From Oscillospiraceae bacterium (GTDB lineage Bacteria; Bacillota; Clostridia; Oscillospirales; Acutalibacteraceae): 48,334 nt of DNA. The notes beneath the pieces were generated by a model, which saw only the letters and a program-made list of their open reading frames with translations, was not told where the DNA came from and searched no databases. Each line of letters begins with the position of its first letter. Position 1 is the stretch's first letter. The DNA is taken from positions 1 through 48,334 of the forward strand of contig SVQH01000024.1 in the NCBI GenBank assembly GCA_015065425.1, read 5' to 3'. Below are positions 32,649 to 40,363 of the stretch, one piece after another. A program made the position numbers and the translations under genes.

Positions 32649-34462
32649 TTGAATTTTTCTTTAAGCTTTTCATATACCTCATCGGGTATTTCGGGATTGC
32701 CCTTGGAGTATGAGGGGATATACATATCGCCTGCTTTTTCTTTTACTGTGCAGGTGGTGTCATTTCTCCACTTGTCTCTTTCGCTCTTTTCTCTGAGATT
32801 GGGGATATCAAAGCTCTGATTGTTATTCATTGCACTTAAGTATCCGAAGTGACCGGGAAGGAACATATCCATTGCTTCGTATACATCAACTATTTCTGCA
32901 TTGCGGTTTCCTTTTATAGCCTGGATAAAATGATACATGGTATAAAAGTCTGAACCGCCGTGGCCTGATTCTTCGGCAAGCTTGCTGAGAGAATCGCTTG
33001 TATCCATTTCCTTCGGATTGTCGTTGTTGTCGCCCTCGTTTTCATCAAGATTTGCGAAAAGTGTGCCCACACCTTCTTTTTCGGAATCATCTTCTCTTGC
33101 ACTTTCAAGTCTTCCCTTGCTTCCGTAAATTGAGTACCATACGGAATTTCTTGAGGGACCGACACCGTGTATACTTTTGAGAACGGCACCGTTTTCGAGA
33201 GTAATCATTTCTACTGCCATAGCCCCCGCATAGGCTCCCATACGGTACATTCTGTCATTGAAGGGAATTTCAAAGCCCGATACCTTTACGGGACGAAGAC
33301 CTGTTATGTGAATAAGCGGACCTGCGGAGTGTGTGCAGTAATAGAATGCACTCATTGTATTTCTCCAGTGATTAGGGTCACAGTTTGTATATCCGTGCCA
33401 ACCGGGCTCGCAGTTGTGAACATATTCACCCTCGCCGTATTCAAATTTACCGAGATTGCCCTCTTTATACTGAATTCTCATTTCACGGGGAGCGGGCATA
33501 TAGCAGTAATTTTCAGCATAAGCGTATATCATTCCCGTTTCTTCAACGGTTTCAATAAGCTCTACGGCTTCTTTTATATGCTGACAAGGCAGAACTTCAC
33601 TTAAAACATGCTTTCCTGCTCTCATTGCCTTTATTGCAAGAGGAGTATGCTCATTTGCAAAGTTAGCAAGAACAACGCCGTCCATGTCATGCTTTATAAA
33701 TTCGTCAAAATTATCATAATATGTAATACCGTCATCACCGTATTTTTCTTTTGCATTCTTAAGAAAATCGGGTGCATTGTCACAAATGGCAACTATTTCG
33801 GCATTGAAACCTGTTTTAAGGTAATCAAGCATTGTCTGTCCTCTTCTTGCACCGACAACACCTATCTTAACCTTTTTTGCAAGGGATTCTCTGTATATCT
33901 TCTTATAAAGTGTGCAATCCTCATAAAGCATATCCACACTGTCAATGCCGTATTCTTCAAGCACCTTGCTCCAGCGTTCTTCCATACCCATGTCGTACTG
34001 AACGGGCACAAATCCTGAGGTAAGATAGCTCTTTACTGCACCTTTTCTCCACTCGTCTGTGGTAAGCCTGATATACTTTACACCTTCCTCACTGAGCTTA
34101 TGTATACATCTGTTGTTGAGATATTTTCCCAGCCCCTTGCCTCTGAATTCGGTCTTCATGCCCACCATGTGCATATTACCCATATTGAGGTCTGTGTGAT
34201 TTATAGCGGTAATAGTTCCGATATGCTCTCCGTTATAATCAAGGAAGAAAACATCGTCATAGGGGTCGCAGGCTTCTATGCCTAAAATACTGTCGTCAAA
34301 CTGTTTTTCCGTCGCATCGTCACCTACAAGACCGTTTTTGCAGCATTCAACCCAAGCCATTTTATCTGCTTCGCAGGTATATTTTGAGAATGAATATCCC
34401 TCGGGCAGAGGAAGTAATTCAACCTTTTTGTCATTTATCCAATACATTTTTAACTGTGCCAT
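32639..34462 (-). CDS. GNAT acetyltransferase domain fused to a Gfo/Idh/MocA oxidoreductase
   Basis: This 607-residue protein has two domains. Residues 1-190 are a GNAT N-acetyltransferase, with the acetyl-CoA motif FRGKGLGKYLN (106-116) and GFVPVQYD at the end. Residues 198-607 are a Gfo/Idh/MocA dehydrogenase, with nucleotide motif KIGVVGARRGQTMLDYLK and a C-terminal beta-sheet domain (HWRNTMSAFYYCTHSAGPLIHITGLRP). The motif normally written EKP reads HVLSEVLPCQHIKEAVELIE, so the usual Lys is replaced by Val. The dinucleotide loop is GxxGxRG rather than GxGxxG. The whole is on one open frame with no sign of sequencing error. It probably acts on an amino- or keto-sugar derived from the surrounding glycosidases. 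Confidence 0.88.
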   Translation of the reverse strand: MAQLKMYWINDKKVELLPLPEGYSFSKYTCEADKMAWVECCKNGLVGDDATEKQFDDSILGIEACDPYDDVFFLDYNGEHIGTITAINHTDLNMGNMHMVGMKTEFRGKGLGKYLNNRCIHKLSEEGVKYIRLTTDEWRKGAVKSYLTSGFVPVQYDMGMEERWSKVLEEYGIDSVDMLYEDCTLYKKIYRESLAKKVKIGVVGARRGQTMLDYLKTGFNAEIVAICDNAPDFLKNAKEKYGDDGITYYDNFDEFIKHDMDGVVLANFANEHTPLAIKAMRAGKHVLSEVLPCQHIKEAVELIETVEETGMIYAYAENYCYMPAPREMRIQYKEGNLGKFEYGEGEYVHNCEPGWHGYTNCDPNHWRNTMSAFYYCTHSAGPLIHITGLRPVKVSGFEIPFNDRMYRMGAYAGAMAVEMITLENGAVLKSIHGVGPSRNSVWYSIYGSKGRLESAREDDSEKEGVGTLFANLDENEGDNNDNPKEMDTSDSLSKLAEESGHGGSDFYTMYHFIQAIKGNRNAEIVDVYEAMDMFLPGHFGYLSAMNNNQSFDIPNLREKSERDKWRNDTTCTVKEKAGDMYIPSYSKGNPEIPDEVYEKLKEKFNKS

Positions 34463-34498
34463 TTGTAAATTCTCCTTAGATAATATATAACATAGGAA

Positions 34499-35614
34499 TT
34501 ATTTTCCTATTTTTTGCGTAAATTTTTCCATAATATCCGGAATGTCTATACACTGCGGACACAGCTCCTTGCATTTTCCGCAGGAAATACAGGCAGAGGG
34601 TCTGTTTTCCTCGGGAATACTCTGAAGCTTCATGGGTGCTAAGAATCCGCCGCCCGTGAAGGTATGCTCGTTGTACATGGCGATTATATCGGGAATATTT
34701 ATTCCCATGGGACAATCCTTTGCACAATATCTGCAGGCTGTACAGGGAACTCCGCGTGTCATGCTGTCTGCAAGTGTGAAAAGCTCCTTCATCTCACTGT
34801 CGCTGAGAGGGTCATCTTCGCTGAAAAGACTCACATTCTCTTGCATCTGTGAAACGGAAGAAGCACCCGACAGCACTGTAACCACGGAAGGAATACTCTT
34901 AAGAAAACGGTAGCTCCATTTTACGGGCGAAAAATCGGGATATTTTTTTCTTATTTCCGTCATAGCTTCATTTTCTTTTGCAAGCTTACCTCCCCTGAGA
35001 GGTTCCATTACCCATACGGGAATACCGAGATTATTGAGTATTCTGATTTTTTCCTTTGCATTCTGAAAATCGTAATCCACCCAGTTGAGCTGAATCTGGC
35101 AGAACTCCATGTTTTCGCCGTATTTTTCAAGAAAACGATTCATAGTCTCAGTGCTTCCGTGAACGGAAAAGCCGAGATGCTTTATTCTGCCGTTTCGCTT
35201 CTGCTCCAGAAGATATTCATAAGTGCCGTGAACAGGGTTCAGATATTCGTCAATATTAAGCTCACACACATTGTGGATGAGATAAAAATCGAAATATTCC
35301 ATGCCTGTTTTCTGAAGCTGCTTTTCAAATATCTCCTCGACTTTTCCCATATTATTAAGGTCATAGCCGGGGAATTTTGTTGCGATATAATAAGATTCTC
35401 TCGGATAACGGTTAAGTATTTTTCCGACTACCCTTTCACTCTCTCCCCCGTGATAGCCCCAGGCAGTGTCAAAATAATTCACACCGTTTTTAAGTGCATA
35501 ATCTATCATGAGAGCCGTTTCTTCCTCATCAATAACGGAGTCTTTCACAGGGAGACGCATTGTACCCATAGAAAGCAGAGAAAGCTTTTTGTCCTTGAAT
35601 ATTCTGTAAAGCAT
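34499..35614 (-). CDS. Aldo/keto reductase with C-terminal 2x[4Fe-4S] domain
   Basis: This 371-residue protein joins an aldo/keto reductase barrel to a two-cluster ferredoxin-like tail. The barrel catalytic residues are Asp49, Tyr54, Lys80 and His114 (VNYFDTAWGYHGG, IATKFPGYD, DFYLIHN). The tail has CTACRYCAKDCPMGINIP and CISCGKCKELCPQCIDIP. Such Fe-S AKRs occur widely in anaerobes and reduce carbonyl groups using ferredoxin-linked electrons or NAD(P)H. It is the first gene of the minus-strand glycoside cluster; the GNAT-Gfo gene follows 36 bases downstream. It has its own promoter (TTGTAA, 17 bases, TATTAT). Confidence 0.92.
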   Translation of the reverse strand: MLYRIFKDKKLSLLSMGTMRLPVKDSVIDEEETALMIDYALKNGVNYFDTAWGYHGGESERVVGKILNRYPRESYYIATKFPGYDLNNMGKVEEIFEKQLQKTGMEYFDFYLIHNVCELNIDEYLNPVHGTYEYLLEQKRNGRIKHLGFSVHGSTETMNRFLEKYGENMEFCQIQLNWVDYDFQNAKEKIRILNNLGIPVWVMEPLRGGKLAKENEAMTEIRKKYPDFSPVKWSYRFLKSIPSVVTVLSGASSVSQMQENVSLFSEDDPLSDSEMKELFTLADSMTRGVPCTACRYCAKDCPMGINIPDIIAMYNEHTFTGGGFLAPMKLQSIPEENRPSACISCGKCKELCPQCIDIPDIMEKFTQKIGK

Positions 35615-35645
35615 AATTATTCCTTCTTTTACTATATTTAATTTT

Positions 35646-35674
35646 ATAATACATCAAAAAAAATTTTTTTACAA
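35646..35674 (-). promoter_or_regulatory. Promoter of the AKR-led glycoside cluster
   Basis: On the minus strand TTGTAA (35669-35674) and TATTAT (35646-35651) are 17 bases apart. It is back to back with the plus-strand promoter at 35680. Confidence 0.55.
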
Positions 35675-35679
35675 TATAC

Positions 35680-35708
35680 TTGACAAATAAACATAGAATG
35701 ATTATAAT
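35680..35708 (+). promoter_or_regulatory. Consensus promoter of the candidate small RNA
   Basis: TTGACA (35680-35685), exactly 17 bases, TATAAT (35703-35708): both hexamers are perfect. No protein gene starts within the following 260 bases. Confidence 0.85.
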
Positions 35709-35715
35709 AAAAATG

Positions 35716-35735
35716 TAGTTAGCATCTGCTAACTA
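35716..35735 (+). promoter_or_regulatory. Palindromic operator at the small RNA start site
   Basis: TAGTTAGCA (35716-35724), TC, TGCTAACTA (35727-35735) is a perfect 9-2-9 palindrome sitting on the transcription start. Its TTAGC/GCTAA form recalls DtxR-family (iron or manganese) boxes; that assignment is from memory and unverified. Confidence 0.65.
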
Positions 35736-35863
35736 ATCACACAGCATTCGGAGGGTCATACTTCCTTTATTCCTTTCAATAAAACTCCTCCATTGGTTTT
35801 GTCTTCATTTTATTATGACCCTCCGCAAATTCGCCCCCCTTTCCTTAATATATATCTCCAAAA

Positions 35864-35905
35864 GAAGGCTTCATGTATCCGCACATGAAGCCTTCGACTT
35901 TTTTC
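35864..35905 (+). terminator. Strong intrinsic terminator of the candidate small RNA
   Basis: GAAGGCTTCATGT (35864-35876) pairs perfectly with ACATGAAGCCTTC (35883-35895), 6-base loop, then GACTTTTTTC. It ends seven bases before the promoter of the beta-helix gene. Confidence 0.9.
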
Positions 35906-35911
35906 AGAATA

Positions 35912-35940
35912 TTGACATCCTGCTCAGGTTGTGCTATTGT
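35912..35940 (+). promoter_or_regulatory. Promoter of the beta-helix protein gene
   Basis: TTGACA (35912-35917), 17 bases, TATTGT (35935-35940), 35 bases before the ATG. Confidence 0.75.
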
Positions 35941-35974
35941 TTATTTGATTATTAAAGCAAGGAGAGATAACATA

Positions 35975-37618
35975 ATGAAAAAAATATTAAGTGTTTTTCT
36001 TGCAGCTGTCATTGTATTCTCTACAATGGCATTTACACTTCCCTTTGCAGGAGCATTGACTGCAAATACTTATTACATCGACTCTCTTGAAGGAGACAAC
36101 AGCAACAGCGGTAATACTCCTGAAGAAGCATGGAAAGACCTTGGCGGTTTCACCAATGAGTCGCTCGGTGCAGGTGATAAGGTTCTTTTCAGAAGCGGCG
36201 GCACTTATGACTGTGCGGTTACCCTTTCAGGTCTTAAAGGTACAAAGGATGCCCCCTTTGTCATCTCTTCCTACGGTGAGGGCGACAGACCGATACTGAA
36301 AACTGAACTTCATGAGGAAGTTTTTACATTTATTGACTGCTCATATATCACTGTTTCTGACGTTCAGATAACTGCTCCCAACGGCGGCGGAATATGGATT
36401 GACACAATAAATGAAGAAAGTGTCGGCATGACAATAGAAAACGTTTACTTTTTCGGACTTCCCAACGGCAAGGTAACGGGAAGAGATGATATGTCAAGAG
36501 GTGCTGCTCCTGCCCGTGCCGCTGTCGTAGTAAAAGGACTTCCCGCAAATTCAAGATATCCCGTAAATGACCTTACAATTACAGGCTGTGAGGTATACGA
36601 CTCGGCAAACGGTTTTCTTATCTGGGGTTCGTGGAACGATGAGCAGAATCCCTGGTGTGACGATGATGAAAAAGACCCCATATACAATGAGGGTGTTCTC
36701 ATTTCGGACTGCTATTTTCACGAAATGGATGCGGAAGCCGTAATAATCGGTATATGTGATGGTGCACTCGTAACGCACTGCAGAGCCATAAACACCTGTC
36801 AGGGTGAAGGCGTTGACGAAAACGGCGAGATACTTTATTTCACAGCTGCCATGTGGTTCTGGGGTTCAGAAAACAGCACCATACAGTACTGCGAAATTGC
36901 AGGACAGAAAAATATCGGTGACGGTATGACCGTTGACTTTGACTCAGGCACAAACAACTGCACATATCAGTATATCTATTCACACGATAATCAGCGTTTT
37001 GTTGTAAACAATGCAAAGGATGACCCGCAGAAAAACAACACCGTAAGATACTGTCTTTCCGTCAATGACAATAAAGGCAGAAGCTCTATAGCCTCGGGTA
37101 ACGGTGAAGACGGTCTTAAATTCTACAACAACACCATTGTTAACTGCGGTGAATTTCAATTCTATCATCTTTCAAACAGCCTTATTGCCAATAACATCAT
37201 TATCCCTATGGTTGGTGAGGTTATAAATTTTGATATTGAGGATGAATTTTACGGAAAGAATACCTACAAAAACAACTGTTATTACAATACTCTTAATCCC
37301 GGCTGCGACCTGCTTTCAATGAATACCTTGCCCGCTTTCGTCGGCGGTGAGGGTACCGAAGCATATAAACTTGCAGTAAACTCACCCCTTCTCGGAAAGG
37401 GAATGGAAATTGACGACGGTGTGCTTTATGACTTCTACGGCAATGAAATAACAAGCACAAACATCGGCTGTTATATGGGACAGGGAGAAGAGCCTGAAGC
37501 AGAGACCGAAAACTGCTTTATAAAATTCTTCAGAATGATAAAGAATTTATTCGACAGAATAATGCACGAACTGAAAGTTATTGAAAGAGAACTGAAAGAA
37601 AAGTTGGGAATTGAATAA
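35975..37618 (+). CDS. Secreted right-handed beta-helix protein
   Basis: This 547-residue extracellular protein starts at the ATG at 35975 after AAGGAGAG, with a signal peptide MKKILSVFLAAVIVFSTMAF and cleavage near AGALT. The N-terminal part reads TYYIDSLEGDNSNSGNTPEEAWKDL, the typical start of pectate-lyase-like or DUF1565 surface proteins. The body is a chain of beta-helix coils (VTHCRAINTCQGEG, NSTIQYCEIAGQKN, VRYCLSVNDNKGRSS). The C-terminus departs from the helix. After a Glu-rich linker it has NCFIKFFRMIKNLFDRIM and a charged coiled-coil-like tail, a pattern similar to the end of the secreted protein at 37707. It may be a polysaccharide lyase or a carbohydrate-binding surface protein. 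Confidence 0.85.
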   Translation: MKKILSVFLAAVIVFSTMAFTLPFAGALTANTYYIDSLEGDNSNSGNTPEEAWKDLGGFTNESLGAGDKVLFRSGGTYDCAVTLSGLKGTKDAPFVISSYGEGDRPILKTELHEEVFTFIDCSYITVSDVQITAPNGGGIWIDTINEESVGMTIENVYFFGLPNGKVTGRDDMSRGAAPARAAVVVKGLPANSRYPVNDLTITGCEVYDSANGFLIWGSWNDEQNPWCDDDEKDPIYNEGVLISDCYFHEMDAEAVIIGICDGALVTHCRAINTCQGEGVDENGEILYFTAAMWFWGSENSTIQYCEIAGQKNIGDGMTVDFDSGTNNCTYQYIYSHDNQRFVVNNAKDDPQKNNTVRYCLSVNDNKGRSSIASGNGEDGLKFYNNTIVNCGEFQFYHLSNSLIANNIIIPMVGEVINFDIEDEFYGKNTYKNNCYYNTLNPGCDLLSMNTLPAFVGGEGTEAYKLAVNSPLLGKGMEIDDGVLYDFYGNEITSTNIGCYMGQGEEPEAETENCFIKFFRMIKNLFDRIMHELKVIERELKEKLGIE

Positions 37619-37631
37619 AATATAATAATGC

Positions 37632-37674
37632 ATGACCCCGGGCATACAAAAGCAGTATGCCCGGGGTCATTTTA
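37632..37674 (+). terminator. Terminator of the beta-helix protein gene
   Basis: ATGACCCCGGGCATAC (37632-37647) pairs perfectly over 16 bp with 37655-37670, 7-base loop, followed by TTTTA. Confidence 0.8.
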
Positions 37675-37706
37675 CAGCAATTACAAATCATAAGTATTTT
37701 TACGGA

Positions 37707-38843
37707 TCAGAAATGATATGCTCCGCATTCACAAATCAGGTTTATACGGAAAAGATTATTGAAAAATCTGATTATTTTCCAAAGAAGGGAAAAAACGGGA
37801 TTTTTACTGTGACAAATATGTGAGCAATCGGGGAGGGGAACTTCACCACCGCATATTTCACAATATCCGTCTCCGTTGATATCCCAGTGGCCATACATAG
37901 GTATTTCTTCATGCCCTGAAATAAATTCCCCGCAATCTTCACAGTAAAGACCGTCTTCAGCACCGACCTCGGTACAGGTTGGTACATCTCCGTAAACGTA
38001 AATCAGTGGATGAAAACTTCCGTCTTCAGCTTCATGAGTTGCTTTTTCAAGAGTTACTTCAAAGGAGAAACCGGATTCGGCATAATCACAGACAACAACA
38101 TAATATGTCTTTCCCGTTTCAAAATTTTCAGTCATAACGAAATCAAGTCCGTCTTCATCATCACCAAAAGTTATGTAGTGAAACTCTTCGTCGTATATGT
38201 CTGCTGCAGGGTCTGCACCTTCTGTTTCACTGTGAGATGAAAAGATGTATGCTCCGTCTTCCTCGGGAACAAATCTGAAAACCTTTATGGCTTCTTCTCC
38301 GAAATTAAGAGAAACCGTATCACCTTCGTATATGTCGGTACCTGAAAATACTTTGCCGCACTCACAAAGTCCGAGATATTTTTCAATCGGAACATGAGGA
38401 CATTCCTCGGAACAGTTTTCACAAACTCCGTCAATGTAGGCATGGGCACAGCCGAGAGAAATTTCAAACTCAGCTTCACCATTGTAATCATAAACAAAGA
38501 AATAATAAGATTTTCCCGATTCAAAATAATATTCAAGACTGAAATCATATCCGTATTCATCATCGGAATACTCAATGGTTCCGATGGTATTCGACTCATA
38601 GAGCTCGCAATACGGGTCATTAAGTTCAAAATCAGAGTGTGAACGCAGTGCGTAAAATCCGCTTTCTTCGGGAGTAAAGTCAACATAAGCAAAGGGGAAT
38701 AACGATGATTCGGGAATTTCTACCGTTATGGTTTCACCGTATTTGATTTCATATTCAGGGTATAAACTGAAAGCCCCGACAGTGACAAAGGATGAACAAA
38801 AAATCATGGTTACAACTAAAATAACTGCCAAAATTTTTTTCAT
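37707..38843 (-). CDS. Secreted protein with two PPC-like domains and Cys-rich C-terminal tail
   Basis: This 378-residue protein starts at the ATG at 38843 after AAGGAGT, with signal peptide MKKILAVILVVTMIFCSSFVTVGA. Two homologous beta-sandwich repeats follow, each ending in a similar block (FESGKSYYFFVYDY and FETGKTYYVVVCDY). They look like bacterial pre-peptidase C-terminal (PPC) domains. Between and after them are cysteine pairs resembling small zinc knuckles (GVCENC, GLCECG, CEDCGEF, GYCEICGG). The last 40 residues are CSHICHSKN, an amphipathic/aromatic helix (LLWKIIRFFNNLF) and CECGAYHF. I believe similar tails end other secreted proteins of gut Oscillospirales, but cannot verify this here. 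It is probably surface-associated. Confidence 0.78.
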   Translation of the reverse strand: MKKILAVILVVTMIFCSSFVTVGAFSLYPEYEIKYGETITVEIPESSLFPFAYVDFTPEESGFYALRSHSDFELNDPYCELYESNTIGTIEYSDDEYGYDFSLEYYFESGKSYYFFVYDYNGEAEFEISLGCAHAYIDGVCENCSEECPHVPIEKYLGLCECGKVFSGTDIYEGDTVSLNFGEEAIKVFRFVPEEDGAYIFSSHSETEGADPAADIYDEEFHYITFGDDEDGLDFVMTENFETGKTYYVVVCDYAESGFSFEVTLEKATHEAEDGSFHPLIYVYGDVPTCTEVGAEDGLYCEDCGEFISGHEEIPMYGHWDINGDGYCEICGGEVPLPDCSHICHSKNPVFSLLWKIIRFFNNLFRINLICECGAYHF

Positions 38844-38871
38844 AGCAAAAACTCCTTTATAATTTTTTGTA

Positions 38872-39567
38872 TCAAAATCCGAGACATTCCCGGTTTGTAC
38901 CGTAGAAAACATCTCTCTTCCCCGATAATCTTCTGCACATTTCTTCAGCAAAATCCCAGTTGTCGGCAAAATCGAATTCATAGCTGTGTCCCCAGATGTA
39001 TAGCAACTTCGGAGTTTCTGTTTCAAGGGCAACAAATTCATCAATAAGCTTCATACATCTGTCAGTATCGTTATGATGTACCGTGGGATTAAACACGTAT
39101 AAATCCTTCTGAAGTTCAAAATCAAAGGTGTGAACGGTGGTTCTTGCGTACTTTACACCTGTATTATTCTTAATTATATCGGCAACTCTCAAATCAAAAT
39201 TCACTCCGCCGCCGGGATATGCCATGCCTATGACTTCATACCCTGCAAGCTCGCTTAAGTTCTGCCTGTCTTTTTCTACCTGACGGATAATTTCCTCTTC
39301 GGAAAGAGCAGGCAGATGGGGATGCGTAAGAGTGTGAACGGCAACTTCATGACCGTCATAAAGAGTTTTAATCTCCTCACGGCTTACTTTATTGTGTGCA
39401 ACACTTTTGCTGCCATAAGTAAGGGTGTTTTCCGTACCGAGGAACTCCGAATTTATGTTGAATGTACCCTTAAGACCGTATTTATTGAATATTTCAATAA
39501 GCCGTCTGTCCTGTGTAACACCGTCATCGTAGCTGAAGGTGACAGCCTTAAGCTTTCCGTTAAACAC
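38872..39567 (-). CDS. Polysaccharide deacetylase family protein
   Basis: This 231-residue NodB-homology protein removes acetyl groups from peptidoglycan or another polysaccharide. The first catalytic Asp is in TFSYDDGVTQD near the N-terminus. The metal-binding His pair is HTLTHPHL near residue 78. Further conserved stretches are IGMAYPGGGVN and LLYIWGHSYEFD. I start at GTG 39567 (VFNGKLKAVTFSYDDG) because longer forms run deep into the GDPD gene and begin with a lysine/arginine-rich shadow. The overlap with GDPD is then eight bases. There is no signal peptide, so it may act on intracellular or exported substrate by another route. Confidence 0.85.
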   Translation of the reverse strand: MFNGKLKAVTFSYDDGVTQDRRLIEIFNKYGLKGTFNINSEFLGTENTLTYGSKSVAHNKVSREEIKTLYDGHEVAVHTLTHPHLPALSEEEIIRQVEKDRQNLSELAGYEVIGMAYPGGGVNFDLRVADIIKNNTGVKYARTTVHTFDFELQKDLYVFNPTVHHNDTDRCMKLIDEFVALETETPKLLYIWGHSYEFDFADNWDFAEEMCRRLSGKRDVFYGTNRECLGF

Positions 39568-40339
39568 TTGCCTTCGCCTTCTTCTCTTCGTATTCGTCAA
39601 TGATTTCTCTTGTTTCAAGGGGCTTGTCGGTGATTATTCCGTCAACACCTAAATCAAGAAGCTTACAGATAGTCCTTTTGTCATTGACCGTCCAGACATT
39701 AATCTTAAGACCCAACTTTCTTGCAATTTTAACGGCTCGTTCCGTAACAGCAAGTGCATTGGGGTGAATTACATCACAGCCTATTCTTTTTACCGTGATA
39801 AAGGGATTTATCTGAGGTGGACAGACATTGAACTGGCTTGTGGGATAAAGAAAAGCCGTCTTACATCTTGCATCTGTCTCTTTTATTATTTTCAAAATTT
39901 CGGGAGAAAAGCTTGATATGAGGACTCTGTCAAGACAGCCGAATTTTTTTACGGATTCGAGAGTTTTTTCCGCAAGAAGTCTCATGCCGTTTCTCGGACA
40001 TTTGAGTTCAAGATTGATAATTTCCGCACTGCTTTTTGAAGTCACATCAAGAAATTCATCAAGAGTGGGAAGGGATGTCCCCTTGAATTTATCGGAAAAA
40101 TAAGCACCGAAATCAAATTTTTTAATTTCATCAAGCGTGTAAGATGAAACCTCACCCACACCGTCCGAAGTCGCATCAATAGTATAATTATGGCAAATTA
40201 CGGGCACATAGTCCTTTGTGAGATGAACATCTGTCTCAAAACCGTTGGCACCTTCGTTTATTGCCGTAATAAATGCCGGCATTGTATTCTGAGGAGCTTT
40301 CTTATTTGCACCTCTGTGAGCAATTACATTACAACCCAT
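39560..40339 (-). CDS. Glycerophosphodiester phosphodiesterase
   Basis: This 259-residue GDPD-type TIM barrel hydrolyses glycerophosphodiesters to glycerol 3-phosphate and an alcohol. The motifs are HRGANKKAPQNTMPAF near residue 7 (HRG...ENT-type, here QNT), ETDVHLTKDYVPVICHN near residue 37 (the conserved ExD and HD-like HN), and LELKCP near 112. The C-terminus has the family's typical VWTVND and GVDGIITDKPL. It is cytoplasmic. It lies between a lipoprotein and a deacetylase gene in one operon, consistent with recycling of lipid or teichoic-acid head groups at the envelope. Confidence 0.9.
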   Translation of the reverse strand: MGCNVIAHRGANKKAPQNTMPAFITAINEGANGFETDVHLTKDYVPVICHNYTIDATSDGVGEVSSYTLDEIKKFDFGAYFSDKFKGTSLPTLDEFLDVTSKSSAEIINLELKCPRNGMRLLAEKTLESVKKFGCLDRVLISSFSPEILKIIKETDARCKTAFLYPTSQFNVCPPQINPFITVKRIGCDVIHPNALAVTERAVKIARKLGLKINVWTVNDKRTICKLLDLGVDGIITDKPLETREIIDEYEEKKAKASV

Positions 40340-40363
40340 ATAAAAACCTCCGCTTACGAAAAA

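Larger units (their letters stand above)
35715..35905 (+). ncRNA. Candidate independent small RNA (about 190 nt), C-rich, iron-sparing type
   Basis: From the promoter at 35680 to the terminator ending near 35905 there is no open frame with a ribosome site. The transcript would contain a long-range helix CGGAGGGTCATA (35749-35760) with TATGACCCTCCG (35814-35825), perfect over 12 bp. The 53-base loop is pyrimidine-rich (CTTCCTTTATTCCTTTC, ACTCCTCCA). Downstream of the helix is a second C-rich single-stranded stretch (CGCCCCCCTTTCCTT, 35832-35846). C-rich unpaired segments that bind Shine-Dalgarno sequences are the hallmark of regulators such as FsrA. Alternatives are an attenuated leader of the beta-helix gene or an untranslated remnant. 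Confidence 0.6.

Noticed and set aside
35749-35825. Very short minus-strand peptides (such as MKTKPMEEFY) inside the small RNA region
   Set aside because: They have plausible ribosome-site-like purine runs only because the loop is pyrimidine-rich on the plus strand; no promoter precedes them on the minus strand.
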